Assembly: GCA_024516035.1 (NCBI GenBank)
Contig: CM044957.1
Location: 49,844,085-49,908,084, forward strand
DNA: 64,000 nt
From: Bactericera cockerelli
Taxonomy: Eukaryota; Arthropoda; Insecta; Hemiptera; Triozidae
Direction: 5' to 3'
The notes beneath the pieces were generated by a model that ran no database searches, had not been told where the DNA came from, and saw only the letters and a list, made by a program, of their open reading frames with translations. Numbering within the stretch: the stretch's first letter is position 1; every line of letters begins with the position of its first letter. Shown one piece after another: positions 19,323-32,100 of this stretch. Position numbers and translations under genes: made by a program.

Positions 19323-19440
19323 CACTATCTGGCGGCTCAGTGTGGTTAACGCGTCGCGCGTCGGTCTGGTGATTTAGAGGTCGCGGGTTCGAAACCCAAA
19401 CGGGACATAAACCGGACTAACATGGGATTTATAGACTCGG
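19323..19440 (+). repeat. tRNA-headed SINE-like sequence S9
   Basis: TCTGGCGGCTCAGTGTGGTT with GAGGTCGCGGGTTCGAAACC and AACGGGACATAAACCGGAC. The tRNA-like head then enters sequence similar to 52800-52850. It is not a tRNA gene, because the acceptor arms do not pair. Confidence 0.45.
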
Positions 19441-19891
19441 GCTGGTATGCAGAGACGTTTATTTTATTATTCCTATATGGTTCACTGTAGGGTGGTTCTG
19501 AGCTTGCTATAGGGAAAACTTCGACCTTGACAATTACTTACAATCTTTTCTTTCAAAAGACATCTGAATGCGCATGCGCACAGGCGCTTTAAACAAACGT
19601 CTCTGCATAACAAAATCAGCTGAAGGGACAAATCACCCAGGCATCCCTACAGTGAGGACTCTGCATACCACTCTCGCTGTTTCAGTATCTAAAGTGATTG
19701 AGTTTGTTTACTATGTCAATCATAAAAAAACATTTGCATTAATTATTCTCGAAATGTGTGATAATTTTCATCGTCTACGAGCTAGAGCCTGAGAAAATCC
19801 CTTTTTTTTGTCCGGGGGTGCTGCAGTTCCGTAGCTCCTTAGCACAGGCGGCGCCTGCCTATGATATTACTTCAGTCTGATGAATACTTAC

Positions 19892-19982
19892 TAGGAAGTC
19901 GAAGACACTCAGGCCCAATATTTCGAAAGCTATACACATGTGTCCGTGATAGTCAAACCAGTCTAGCATTTTCACGCAAAGG
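19892..19982 (-). CDS. Doa: Doa kinase hinge-region exon
   Basis: The acceptor TTTTTTCAG precedes 19982 and the donor CTA|GTAAGT follows 19892. The exon is 91 nt: one base completes His 205, then come 30 codons. It encodes [20 protein letters not shown] and [10 protein letters not shown], the strands beta 4-5 and the hinge typical of CLKs. It ends in phase 0, matching the next exon at 19298. Confidence 0.95.
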
Positions 19983-20043
19983 CTGAAAAAATAAAATAAA
20001 AATAGAATCAATCATTATATATGATAAATAAAATAACATGAAC

Positions 20044-20112
20044 TTAAGTCAGAATGAAAGATGTTACTTCAGTCAGAATGAAAGATGTTACTTAAGTCAG
20101 AATGAAAGATGT
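20044..20112 (+). repeat. 26-bp triplicated segment
   Basis: Three near-perfect copies of AGTCAGAATGAAAGATGTTA-type sequence in tandem. Confidence 0.85.
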
Positions 20113-20149
20113 TTTCTAATTTGTCTGTTCAACAGTTTAGCTCTCTTAT

Positions 20150-20335
20150 GTCCAGTTCTCAATTGAGGTTTATCTTATATCCAATTCTCTTATATCCAGT
20201 TCTCTTATATCCAATTCTCTTATATACAGTTCTCTTATATCCAATTCTCTTATATAAAGTTCTCTTATAATCCAGGTTTATCTTATATCCAATTCTCTTA
20301 TATCCAGTTCTCTTACATACAGTTCTCTTATAATC
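20150..20335 (+). repeat. 16-bp minisatellite
   Basis: About twelve units of TTCTCTTATATCCAAT with regular variants (CCAGT, ACAGT, AAAGT). The flanks AACAGTTTAG and TTCGACTGTA could be the ends of a pogo-type MITE inside which the array grew. Confidence 0.8.
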
Positions 20336-21047
20336 CAAGTTCGACTGTATACGTTAAGAACATTGGTCAAATAAATAAATTTAAAATCATTCCATCACCT
20401 GAAAGATAGGTATGCAGCCGTGCAATCACGGAATTGTTATTATTATTATTTTGACAAATGGTCTTGACATAATTATATAATTATGAATGACCCGTCAGAA
20501 AAATAAAATAATTAAAGAAACGATTAGAAATTAGATATCAAGGGGGGGAAAATGAGTTTATGATTATTCGAATTTACCATGTTATTATTATCTTTGTATT
20601 AAAAAAAACTGACTATCGAAAATTTCTGTAGATTCCATTACTTTCCTTTCTATAGGATAAGGAAAGTTTAAAAAAAAAAAAATCTGTTAAATTTTCTTGT
20701 TAAGTTACATATTATTTAAAATAATCTCAATGACAATATTCTTGTACATTATAAAAAAACAATATTCTTGTACATGTTTTACGTACTATATCTATTATGA
20801 TTATTAGAAATTGTTTTTCGTCCAATTTTTTTTAACCCTATGGTAAAACATTAAATCATTTGATTTCATGTGGGTTTAACTCACAGTTTTACACATATTG
20901 GAATGTCCTGTTCTCACCCCCCTATCTACGCATCCTTCTCTTGAGGATAACAGAGACGGGATTCTCTGAAGTTATACCTTAAGAGAATTGACTTTTCAGA
21001 AACCACTGTTCCTTTTTCATCGTAATAAAATATATTTAATTGTGTGA

Positions 21048-21213
21048 AGTCTGGCTGGGGGACTAAAAACAGGGAGAAGACTAGCATTGGCTTGGTTCTG
21101 GGGGCCCTTGTCAATTATTAGCCTTCTTGTAAAGACAGTGGTAGAGTTGCTGAATCATTCCTCCACTGTCTGGCTACCATCGTTCACGATGACGCCACTC
21201 TATGATGATGATG
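21048..21213 (-). repeat. family K repeat beside kinase exon
   Basis: The same block as at 3193-3340, here ending in an (ATG)n microsatellite at 21203-21214, about 50 bp from the exon at 21265. Confidence 0.65.
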
Positions 21214-21264
21214 AAATTGTATGATTTTTTTTTTAAACTTACTGTCTTTTTTTTTCAAACTTAC

Positions 21265-21378
21265 TGTCTTCCGTTGGGGTCTTTCTCTCCTATTTTCTTG
21301 AGCGCGTTAATTTCCAGTCTGGCCGCTTCTCTGTACTTCTCAACATTCTTGATGATCTTCAGCGCTACTACCGACTCA
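21265..21378 (-). CDS. Doa: Doa kinase exon with ATP-binding lysine
   Basis: The acceptor TTGTTCTACAG precedes 21378 and the donor CA|GTAAGT follows 21265. The exon is 114 nt: one base completes Asp 167, then 37 codons and two bases of His 205. It encodes [20 protein letters not shown] with the ATP-anchoring Lys 174. The next segment [17 protein letters not shown] holds the helix C glutamate. The sequence is nearly invariant across CLK kinases. Confidence 0.96.
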
Positions 21379-21654
21379 CTGTAGAACAAGAAAAAAATAC
21401 ACTGCCGATTAATTATGGACACAATACTTCCTCGTGAATCAAAATTTTCAACTTTATTATTGCTAGAATCAGATATTTTTTTTACTGAATCACTTGTATT
21501 TACAAAAGTTCTCAACCGATTCTCTTTAAATTTGTTTTGTATTGTAAATTTTTCTGCACTCTAGATTCTACAAAAAATTCTGTATCGTCAAGTCATGTTC
21601 CTTATTTTTTGACTTTTTTGTCCAAAATTCAATTTTTTTTTTAAACATTAAAAA

Positions 21655-21770
21655 AGGTAATTGTGCCCCGGAACCGCTTTTGCATTACTTCAGGCCACTT
21701 TACCTTTACATTCATGCTATTCCGGAAGGTCAGAATTCTTTGCTCCAGCCAGGATTCGAACCCGCATTAA
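21655..21770 (-). repeat. SINE S3, truncated copy
   Basis: The minus strand of GGTAATTGTGCCCCGGAACC through ATTCGAACCCGCATTAA. The head is lost beyond the B-box. Confidence 0.7.
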
Positions 21771-22005
21771 AGCACCTTAAAAAGAAAATGTGTGTTTTGT
21801 GTTTTTCCCAAAGGTGTGAAAGCAAATGGACACTACAAACTTTTTATCGGCTGATTAAAATTAAATAGTGTGAACTCATATGGGAGCGCCCACACTGCAG
21901 CCAGCTCGCACGAAAACTTTTAACTCGTTGGACGACTTGAAAGTCGGAAGAGCTTCAAACCAAGTTCTAACTATCGGTCCACAGCATTAGAGAGGCGCTT
22001 TCAAA

Positions 22006-22031
22006 GGGGGGGGGGGGGGGGGGGGGGGGGG
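22006..22031 (+). repeat. poly(G) tract, 26 nt
   Basis: An uninterrupted run of 26 G within repeat-like sequence (21890-22100). Another run of 30 G lies at 10350-10379. Both are likely G-quadruplex formers and weak points for sequencing accuracy. Confidence 0.95.
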
Positions 22032-22175
22032 AAGGTGCTTTAACAACAGCTGGTCTTTCGCACCGTTTCCGTTTCAAATTAAATTTTTCTATAGCATTTT
22101 ATTCGTTTCAGGTACATTATCAGGGCGTCTATTTCATTAGTGTCGTCGTGTAAGGTGTACAGGGGTCTTTTTTTT

Positions 22176-22471
22176 AAAGATGAGTATTTCACAACCTTTT
22201 TTATTTAGTAGTCATGAAACAGGAGCTACTGTAGACGCTTGTGGTCTGTGCTGTAACCTGCCCATCCCGTAGTATGCCTCCCCTCTGATGGGCGAGAAGT
22301 GACACAATACTTCCCATTTAGGTGCAGGGTCAACACGAGCGCACCGAAAGGTATCCCTTACAAACAACTGTAACCAAATTAAGAATACAAATTTTTGTCG
22401 GCACGGGGGATCGAACCCGGGAGCTTCCGCATGGCAAGCGAGTGCTTAACCACTGAGCCAATCGCGTGCTC
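22176..22471 (-). repeat. SINE family S2, full length
   Basis: Minus strand: the tRNA-like head GAGCACGCGATTGGCTCAGT with CCCGGGTTCGATCCCCC, the TTGGTTACAGTTGTTTGTAA body, the CATGGCTAC end and the GTTGTGAAATACTCAT tail. It serves as the reference copy for the truncated S2 copies here. Confidence 0.88.
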
Positions 22472-23040
22472 AGTGGTTATCTTTTATATCTTCTACTCTC
22501 CAATCTATAGTCAGTTCTCTCCAATACTTGGGAGGTATTTTCTTTCTTTCTAGCATATCCCACGAGTCCAAACTTCTGCTTTACTAATAGAAAAGTGGTC
22601 GGCCGAGAGGTTATAGTAGCAGAGAGATTTAACTATGTAAGTATGTGATTAGATTGTAATGTCACCAGTGAGAAGTAAGCACAGCAAGTAATTATGTATG
22701 TGATTAGATTGTAATGTCACCAATGAGAAGTACGCACAGCAATAAACTAAACGGCCTCGCGAGACACTGCGAGAATGTCGTCCTTCCAAGAATAACTGTT
22801 TTCTTCTTAATCGCATTTTGATTAATCAAAAATCTAAAATTTGGATCAATTTCGATGAAATTTTATCTCTAATGATTTGATTGATCTATTAACAGCAAAT
22901 AATAATAATATATAATAATGTAAATAATAATCCTAGTGTAGTGTAAATAATAATGTAAATTTACAAGTAAAAAAATAAGGGGAGAAAAATGTTTTTTTAA
23001 ACTGATTGTTATGCTGTGATTTTTAGCAACCCACTATATA

Positions 23041-23245
23041 ATAATAATAATAATAATATCGCCTTATTTATACTGCCCGAATAGGACAATTGAAGTCCCA
23101 TTATTTCAGCAGTAAGCACATTATTATGTGGTAAAAATCCCAAATGGGAGGATAACTTGTCATGTCCCGGCTGGGTTTCGAACCCACGACTTCTGGAATC
23201 TCTGGATTCACGGAGTGCCGCCTTTACCACTGAGCTACCGGGACA
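23041..23245 (-). repeat. SINE family S1, full length
   Basis: Head at 23245 (TGTCCCGGTAGCTCAGTGG on the minus strand) and an (ATT)n tail at 23041. The acceptor arms GTCCCGG/CCGGGAC are preserved. Confidence 0.87.
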
Positions 23246-23971
23246 GATTGTATAGTGGGCAGCATGAATATTTGTATAAAAAATAAATATTATTCTCTTC
23301 TTCTTCTTCTTTTAAAAATCAAATCTGTGTGTGACGCCTACCAACTAAAACCTCAGTATGTCCTCTTAGGGGAGTCTATTTCCCCATTGTCTCTTCCACC
23401 CAACAATGATTATTACGCCGCGGTGTCTGCCTCAATAGAATCGACTTCGTGACACCACCAGTAGAGTACGTACATGTGGTGCTCACTGTTTTGTACTTTG
23501 ACCATTTAAGGAACCAAAACAAGACCTCTATCGTTCACCATCAGACCTGAGCTGGTACTGAAACCACTAAGCCAACCTTGACCCGGTGCAACTGCTATGG
23601 GAATACTCAAGCGAAGGAATTCATGCTACTATGTGTGCAGATTTGTTACAACTAATTACTGTGTCAAGTTTTTTGATTTAATAAGAGTACTGGATTAAGT
23701 TATACATAATAAACTTATTTCAATTCAACTATGGAATTTTTAAGGACCATATAGTAGCAATGACGATTCAAATCAAATCTATATACATATTTTAGTACAC
23801 TTAGACCAATTTTCATCACTACAATTTACGTATGTGATATTCAACCCCCAAGCAGCCTAAGACGATCGTTTCGTTCTTTTTGTTTAAATAAAATACAATA
23901 GAAATTACCTTGTATACACTGTCGAGGAGAGACTAAAAAGTCCCTTTATTTCAGCAGTCCAAACAAGGTCT

Positions 23972-24100
23972 TATTTAATGTCGCTTTCAACTACATAATC
24001 ATATCAGGACCAAACCAGCTACTCAAATTAACCTCACCCAGCTTGAGTTGGGCCGGGCATAGCGAGCATCACGAGGTTTCGAATTTAAATGGTCGCTAGC
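23972..24100 (-). repeat. S7 SINE core fragment
   Basis: TTAATGTCGCTTTCAACTAC and CCTCACCCAGCTTGAGTTGG, with the 5S head mostly gone. It is preceded by TCCCTTTATTTCAGCAGTC, which also occurs at 8716. Confidence 0.6.
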
Positions 24101-24387
24101 CGTTGATTTGTTTTTTACCCGGAGCCTCCAAAAAGTGGTCGGTTTTGCCACTGAAGACTTCCAGGGTAAGAAATATTTCACGAGATATTTTGTTTACAGA
24201 CACATAGACCGATGACAACAATGGCTCAAACTTCGTGCACTGATTTGAATCTATGAAACTAATCTATACAAGGATATTGAGTTTATGACCACGTAATAAT
24301 AAGACTTTGAGGGTTAGGTGGTAGAACATGCTTTGAGCATTAACCTCGCCTGGCGGTTACCTTCCACTAAAGAGTTTTATTATTATA

Positions 24388-25096
24388 CAGGGTGTCCCGT
24401 ATACAGATGCAAATATTTTGAGGGTAGGTTCAGCCCACCGTGGACTATCATATGAGCGAAACTTGCAGTGGGGCATTTTGCTTCGTTAAAGAGTTATGGC
24501 CAAATCCCTGTTTTTCCCACAGGTCTAGAGGTCACTTGGATCGATGCACGTTTTTTAAGAATTGATAGCAAGTAGTTAAGTTTTGACTTCAACATGATTC
24601 AGACGTGTTTTTTGAGCTTTGTGTGTACTGCGTTCCATGATCTTTAAAGTAATATAAATGAGCTTTCTTTTTTCTAAAACTAAACATAATAGGGTATTTT
24701 TTTAACTAGTGATACGCAGTATTGCAACTGTAGAAGTACTTTATATTCATGAAAGGGAAAAAAGGGAAAAATCAAATTTTGAAAAAGTATTTAACTTATG
24801 ATTAAATATCTCTCTGGTCTTTCAATATTTTTTTATGCAACCAACTGCATTTGAAGGGAAATATGCATGACTATCCATACATGAAGTCAAAAATCACTTA
24901 CTGGCTATCATTTCTTTAAAAACGTGCATCGATCCAAGTGACCTCTAGACCTGTGGGAAAAACAGGGATTTGGGCATAACTCTTTAAGGAAGCAAAATGC
25001 CCCACTGGAAGTTTCGCTCATATGATAGTCCACGGTGGGCTAAACCTACCCTCAAAATATTTGCATCTGTATACGGGACAGTGACGGGACACCCTG
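24388..25096. mobile_element. Tc1/mariner-type MITE, 709 bp
   Basis: TA duplications (24386-24387, 25097-25098) flank CAGGGTGTCCCGT ends. The inverted arms of about 200 bp share ATGCAAATATTTTGAGGGTA and GACTATCATATGAGCGAAAC. The right end has an extra 12-bp CGTCACTGTCCC duplication. It is inserted directly behind an S4 tail (24267-24378) and before an S1 tail piece (25099-25135). A decayed relative lies at 55880-56185. Confidence 0.82.
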
Positions 25097-25181
25097 TATT
25101 ATCGGGCAGTATAAATAAGCCGATATTATTATTTTATACTACTTGGTGGTAAGTGCTGAAAAGTTTCGTTCGCAAACTTAC

Positions 25182-25248
25182 TCTCGTAAACTCTTGGCTT
25201 TCACAACTTTTCCAAAGGTTCCTTCGCCTAGGGTGGATACAATTTTAA
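25182..25248 (-). CDS. Doa: Doa kinase P-loop exon
   Basis: The acceptor TTTCCTTTGCAG precedes 25248 and the donor CGAGA|GTAAGT follows 25182. The exon is 67 nt: two bases complete Phe 145, then 21 codons and two bases of Asp 167. It encodes KIVSTLGEGTFGKVVKAKSL, the glycine-rich loop at residues 152-157. The phases fit both neighbours. Confidence 0.95.
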
Positions 25249-26048
25249 CTGCAAAGGAAATCAGAACAAACACGAAATTATTAGTCAAGGTATAGTGGCA
25301 GAGGGGGGCTGATGGGACCAGAAACCAAATTTTGGACCAAGGGCATATTGTGTATTCAATATTATGGTTTCCTAATTTTCTGTTTTGGAAGAACTGTGTG
25401 GAATTTCATTATTGAAAAAGAAATTCAAATATGAATGGACGTTTGTGTTCACTCAATCTCACATTGATGTTAGGACATGTACAATGTACAAGCTGCTCTC
25501 AACAAATCACAAGTCATGTAAGGGGCAGTGTGTGAAGAACTCTCACGGAAATACATGTGCTAAATTTGTAACCATCTCTCCTCAGAAGAAAAATATTTAT
25601 TCAATTTTTGCCAGAAAATAGCTAGATTATTCCATTTACCGAAAAGTTTGTGGCAAAAAATGACAAATGGAAATGTTGAGATGTCTTCACAAGAATTTAA
25701 TTTTCGACTTGCTGTTGAGCAGTGAGGCGCACTACCCCCAAAACCTACCGTATTTACTGTCTACATGCATGTACAAAACTGAGTTCTTTTGCATCTTTCG
25801 CCAATGCGAATCATTCTTCAAGCCCCTGGGTTAGGCTTGTTTGCCCAGATCCACAACCTCCCATCATTTATTCTGAACCCCAGACACTGACTTTTACCAG
25901 TCAAGAGGTACGAAAATTTGCTGTTTATAAAAGCAAATGTAAATTTCTTAACTGTGCTACAGAGACTTACATACTAGAAGAGAAAAAAAACCTTGAAATT
26001 GTTTAAAAAAAAAAAAAGGTTTGTGTAAAAAATGAAAATATCACGAAC
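25249..26048 (-). other. kinase intron, unidentified open stretches
   Basis: This intron contains two + strand open stretches (25385-25621, 25722-26006) and ends in a run of twelve A at 26005-26018, just after the second. The layout suggests a decayed retro-inserted sequence. I recognise no domain in either reading frame and do not call a gene. Confidence 0.35.
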
Positions 26049-26127
26049 ATCTATCTTGGAGTACGTCGCCGTTTTTGTAAATCAAATGGCCATCCTCGTC
26101 ATCTTCAAAGGATTGCGCCCGGGAGCT
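26049..26127 (-). CDS. Doa: Doa kinase linker exon common to all isoforms
   Basis: A 79-nt exon encoding SSRAQSFEDDEDGHLIYKNG and DVLQDR plus the first base of Phe 145. The EDDEDGHLIY-GD block immediately before the kinase domain is a CLK hallmark, so the exon is secure although its splice sites are weak. The acceptor ATATTGTAG has few pyrimidines, and the donor is T|GTTCGT. The entry phase is 0, matching three upstream exon ends (46353, 40888, 32176). The exit phase is 1, matching 25248. An in-frame TAG directly upstream rules out extension. Confidence 0.88.
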
Positions 26128-29100
26128 CTACAATATTTCGTCCAGAATCCAGATCAAATTTCCAGGTCATCCCCCGATCATCCACAGAGAGAGATCAGCC
26201 CGTGAGCGGCAGGACAGCAAGACAGGAGGTAATATTCCGGATTCCGAGGCAGGGGGGAGGAGGGTACGGCACACAACGTATTGGCACATGAGTGACGGCA
26301 CAAGTGCAGTGAAATATGTGGCGAACATTTGAACAATAGAGGCAAAACACACAACAGTTTGCCAAGTTAAGAAAAGTTGACAGAGAAATGTATCTTAGGG
26401 GGAATAGATAACACAAAAAAAAAAGAAAATGTCTAGGAAAAGTTAGGATACAGAGAGAGAGCGCGGAGGTGGAAATCTTTCCGTTTTCTTTTGACAGTTG
26501 CGTCTTTTCATAGAAAAGATAAACTATACTTTATCTACTCTCAGCATAGAGCAACCAAAATAAAAAATAGTATTAATACATTTCAAGTCCCAACTGTTTT
26601 TTAAAGCAAGATGTCAAAAGAAAAAGAAAGAATATTTCATGAAATAAATTACCAAATGCCAAAAAATATTAAAATTTCTGAACAAATTCAAGTTCACTGA
26701 AACAAGTGTCTAATGGGATGGATATATTTAGAAAATCAAAATTATTTTAAACTATGTGTTAATCGTCAGTATGAATTTAAAGCTATGTTATTACCTCACT
26801 ACATTTTGGATTAGGTTAGTTTTTTTATATAAAGATCTGAATAAATAGAGTATGTTAGTAGAAAAGATTCCAAAGAAATGAAACTTTCATAATTTTTCTT
26901 TGATTATTATTTAAAATAAGTTAATTAGTTAAAAATGAGTTGGAAATAGAACTAGAGTGAGGTGTATGTTCGGTAAATTAATGTTTTAATCTACTAAATG
27001 CTCGCCTCAGTCAATTTAAAATTTGCGAGAAACAAACACTCCCTGCCCCAAAAAAATGCTCAATTGTTTTAGAGCTTCAGTAACTCAAGTGGTTCTCGCT
27101 TAAAAGATAGTGACCGAGGGGCATCTAACCACCTTCTACATTTGTTATAAGTCTTTTTTTCGCTCACAATAATTAGGTAACTGCAATGCCACAAAACCAT
27201 GCACATGAGACAATAATTTATGCTAGCGAAATGTTTCTTTTATGAATTAAAAGACGATTTAACATCGGACACGTCATTTTCGTGTCCAGAATATTGTTCT
27301 AGACACGGAAGGAGACCAATATTTCTGGGTGTCCAAAGGGTTCATCCATATCAATCCTTCCAACAACATGACATCACACATGGACACGTGAAGTAACACC
27401 AGAAAGATGAACCATCTCTAGAATTTCTTTTTCATTACAGAAAATATCTCGCTAGCATTCAGTTAGTTCAAAGAGAAACTGTCAAGAAGAATTTGAAAAG
27501 AAAACTAATGGCTCTCGGGTATTGGACTTTTTGCTCATTTGTGTTGACTTTTGACAGTTTCGCTTAAATTGATCAGTGTGGAATTTCGATGGATGACGTT
27601 CTTTTTGTAGCGACGACATCAGATTGTTCTGGCGTTCTCTAACACGGTTAGTAAATAATGGTTTTTTTGTGTTACATGTACCTAAACTTCATGGGGGAAT
27701 TACTTGAGATTGATCTGGCGTTCTCTAACAGGGTTAGCAGATAAAAGTTTCATTAAGTTACATGTACCACTCTTATGGTATAAAAGCATCATGGGACATT
27801 ACTATCACTCACAGTTCCCAGCCCATATCACCCCACAGTAATTTTCTGAATACTTTCTCATACGAGACCTACTACCGCAATCAATACATTTTTTTTTTCT
27901 TTCCGGCCAGTTAGCTAATTTGTTCTTTGTATTTTTGAAAAGAAAAACCTGAAGGATACATGTATTACATACTGTCGATGGGATCAAGCTGCGATAGAGC
28001 AGATGGTTATGTAAATGGACGCATTGGGCCACCTTACATGATGACCCGTAAAATTGGAAAACTTGATCAATGAATCAGTAGTATTTTTAAAATAAAAAAC
28101 TTTATTTCATTCAGAATTTATACTAAACACAAATCATTGGGAAAATGAGGCAGTAAATGTAATATCAATTCACTAGAATTCTGTCGTACTAAGAAAGAAA
28201 GGGAATAGATATTTATGCACTAGAAACCTTCCAAAATTAAAGAAATATTTTTAAAATTTTCAGTTTCAAGTGCTTGATTTCAACACACTACACAGACACC
28301 ATACTGTACACTACACACTGGACACGGAAGGAGCCCAGAACACTGGTTCTGGGCGTCCAAAGGGTTCACCCATATCAATCCTTCCAACACCATGACATCA
28401 CACAATATGGACACGGAAAGTAAAGTAAGTACTAGAAACCTGACCGTCCACACATGCACTCAAGAAAGAAAGGTGCCAATGCCCTACTGCCCGAAGACAA
28501 AGACCACTAGCACAAAAATAGTTCTTTAAACATGAGAGAGCAAGGCTAATCAAAACAAACTTTAGACTTATCACTAAACTATACGACTTGATCACAATAG
28601 ATCTAATAGATGTCAGTGTGAGAATTGGGGCTTTTCATGTGGGACCCCAAACAGTTTATAATAAATAAATAAAAACTATACGACTTGTTAAGGGTAGGCC
28701 AAGGAACTGGCAACAAAAAAAGGGGTCGAAGTTCAAACCTGCGGCAAATAGTAGTCGAGCCAGTGTTTGAAATACAAAGAGTAAGACATGCACTTCGCAT
28801 GTTTTTATCACACAAAGAGCGACTACACTGAAACACACACCTCACTCAACACGATTAAGGAAATAATTGTAACACCAAACCATACACAGACACACAGATA
28901 CAAGGTCTCCGGGGATATTTTCATTGGCAAATCGAAATGTGCATAAGATACAAACACTCTCTGTATTCTCCAACACGCGCCAAAATTTTCAAGATATTTT
29001 GCAATGATGCATTCATGTTTTCTACAGTTTATAAAAAAGATTGAAGAAAAATAGGAGTCGCGCTCTTTGCTATTTTCTCGAACGGATTTGTTTTTCAATA

Positions 29101-32100
29101 AAGATATGCAAGATGGTAAGGGATTCTACGTGGCGACTCAGCTAAGATGAAGATGTATTTATTGGCCTACTGCGGTCGGATAAAAATAACCTGATGTGAA
29201 CATCACACGACCTTCTATAATTCGATTGCGTTTATCATTGAGGAGAAAACTGATTTAAAGATTTAACCATTGTTTTGAGGTATCATCTAAAACAACATTG
29301 CCAATTTTCATGAAAATGTTCCGGGTGAGTACTTCGTAACAGCCAAAAGGGACACGCCAAATTTCAACGTTCTACGACTAAAATTTTCGAATACTAAATA
29401 AGAACAACCATTTGATGAAAATCACCAAATCTATGAGAGAGGCTCATTCGCCCAGAAACTTCACCACCTCAATTTTGAAAAAAGTGACCGATTACAATGG
29501 CCAACAGATAATAATAGAAAGTAAAAATCTTAACCATAGACCGGGTAGAAGATAAAACTTACATATTGCACAAGGAAGACTCAATATTTTCGATATATTA
29601 ACTCATGTCATAATACTTGCATTCTAACCCACCTGAACCAAATGGCACAAGTTTTGTTAGACAGGGTTTCAATTTTCTAGTTGTTCTATGGGATTTTACG
29701 TGGAATTTTTGATACATGGCTGACATATCCTCCCAGTAAGTGGAAATAAACTGATGATTGTTTCTTATGTAATTTTCAACAAGAAATACGATGCAACTAT
29801 TTTTAGGACAATCGGACGTACGGTTCTGAACTTAGGGATGGTTTATGGAATACCAAGATAACGTAGGGAGATAAAAGTCACGCCGCGCCGTCAGAAATCA
29901 GTAGTTGTGCGGACACAGAAGAAAGCTAGCACTTTACATTTTGTGGCAATTTTTCACTTCATCTGTTAATGGCACAAAAATAACAACAGGAGAACCTAGA
30001 GCCCACAGTTTTTTCAAGCAGAAGATCAGCAAAGACATCCAGAGAGAAAACACGGGTTCTGGCATGGGTACAATGCCCAAGTCCCTATCTACGGACGAGA
30101 TATTTTACTTGCAGTAACTATTCAATATTGTAATAAATAAATATTCTTTTTGTAGGGATCCATTTTAATACTTATAATATTGAACTTAATCTGTTGATAT
30201 TTTTCGATAAATATGCGTTATGATCTCGTTACATTATCTTGTTTATTTCACAAACCATATCTAAGTCCAGAACCGTATGTCCGATTGTACTGAAAATGGT
30301 TTCACCGGATGTCTAATTGAAAATGACATCAGAAACAACCATGTATAATTTTGTCCCCAGAACCTACAGGAAGGACATACCACCCATGTACCAAAAATCC
30401 TATGTAGGTACTAGAAAGTAAATCCCTGTATGTCTTCAATTTTTACACTAAAGTGACAACAATTTTTCATTTCGTAAGCTATGTCATTTTAGTACGTGGA
30501 CTATCGGAAGAGTGTTGCAGTAGTAAATTCTTTAGGGCATCAATTGTAAATGCGTGTCTTGAAAAACGATTTATGTAACAAATTTCGGAAATCGGTTTTA
30601 CTTGCTTCATAACTTAATTTTTTTTCTTTTTTATTATTTTATTTATTTGTATTACTATTTTACAATTTTTTTGGAGGTTGGCATTAAATCATATAAAAAA
30701 AATCAAAAACAGATTAACATAATTAATATTATAGATTATAAGACCAATATAAAAAGTACAATACATACACATATACACAATTTTACCTATAAAAATAAAT
30801 ATATAAAATACTATAAAGCAAATTATACTATAAAGAAAATATTTGGCATTTGACATTAGGCTACAATATCTCATCTTTAGGGCGGTTTTATGTCACAAGC
30901 TGATAGGTAGAAACCCGTATATTTCCTTAGCTCTGTAGAGCTAGGGCTGACATTTTTCTTTTTGAAAAATGATTACAAGACCTTATCTTGAAAACATTTA
31001 AAAAAATGAAGCTGAGTATGCTTAACACCTTTCAGATCATTATTTTCAAAGGAAAATGGTTTCCAAAATTTGTAACATACATATAACGTTTTCCGAGATA
31101 TGCATTCAATTATTGACCATTGTGATGGTCAGTGACAGATCATGTATACAAACATTCTATGCGCAAGAGTATTTGACCTGGACTTTCAATTCTGTCCACT
31201 GATCACAAAATGACATCAGGTATTTCAAGCAACACGGCGACAGTGGCTACACCGCAGGGACACAAATCTTCACACCAACTCGTTCGGAATTTTGGTGAAG
31301 GTGAAAACGCCCGAAAAAATTAGGAGACTAAAGATTTTCATATCAACTGTGTTGGCCGGCTGCCGAAACATGATTTCTCGTCGAATGTCAAGACAAGTAA
31401 TGGAATCTATTTCTTCTTGCCGTCCGAAAGAAAAAATCTTATAGCCCAATCAAATGTGCAAAATAAAGTGGGGTCAACCTTGGAATGGGAGATAAGAAGT
31501 CGTATGCAACTGTATTTTGCTGTTCTACAGGATGTTGCAGTAGTCACGTATAAAAATCACGTGTCTGGGTCAAAAGTTATTCAAGGTCAAATGTCATTTT
31601 TCACCTGTGTCACCTGATTTTTATGTGACCTTTGAGACAATGTGATCTACCTTACCTACCTACAGAACACGAAAATGAAGGTGGGCGAGTTTTCATTCCA
31701 CAATCTTATATTTTGGGGTGAAACGCAATTTTGACCGGTCTAAAATGCAAGAGGATTCTTTCATTGTGAAAATTTAGGAAGAAAACCATGGAGCCGAAGA
31801 GACTTCACAGAAGAAAATGGATAGTAAATCACACAACAGACATGACCGTATGCACCAGTGAGGATTATTGTAATTTATTCTAAAAATCAAGTCCAATAGA
31901 TCTAGTTTTAGAGACTTTTCAGGGGCAATATTTGAAAGTGGCTCGTTAAGGTATTTTTAGTGCGAATGCAAATATTCATATCACTGCAAATATTGCAGCA
32001 ACTTCTGGTAAGACATAAAACTCCTTAGCTACATAAGAATCTAATGAACTTTAAATAACACTTCTTAGCACAGAATTTTAGAGAGTTCCAATATGTGGAA

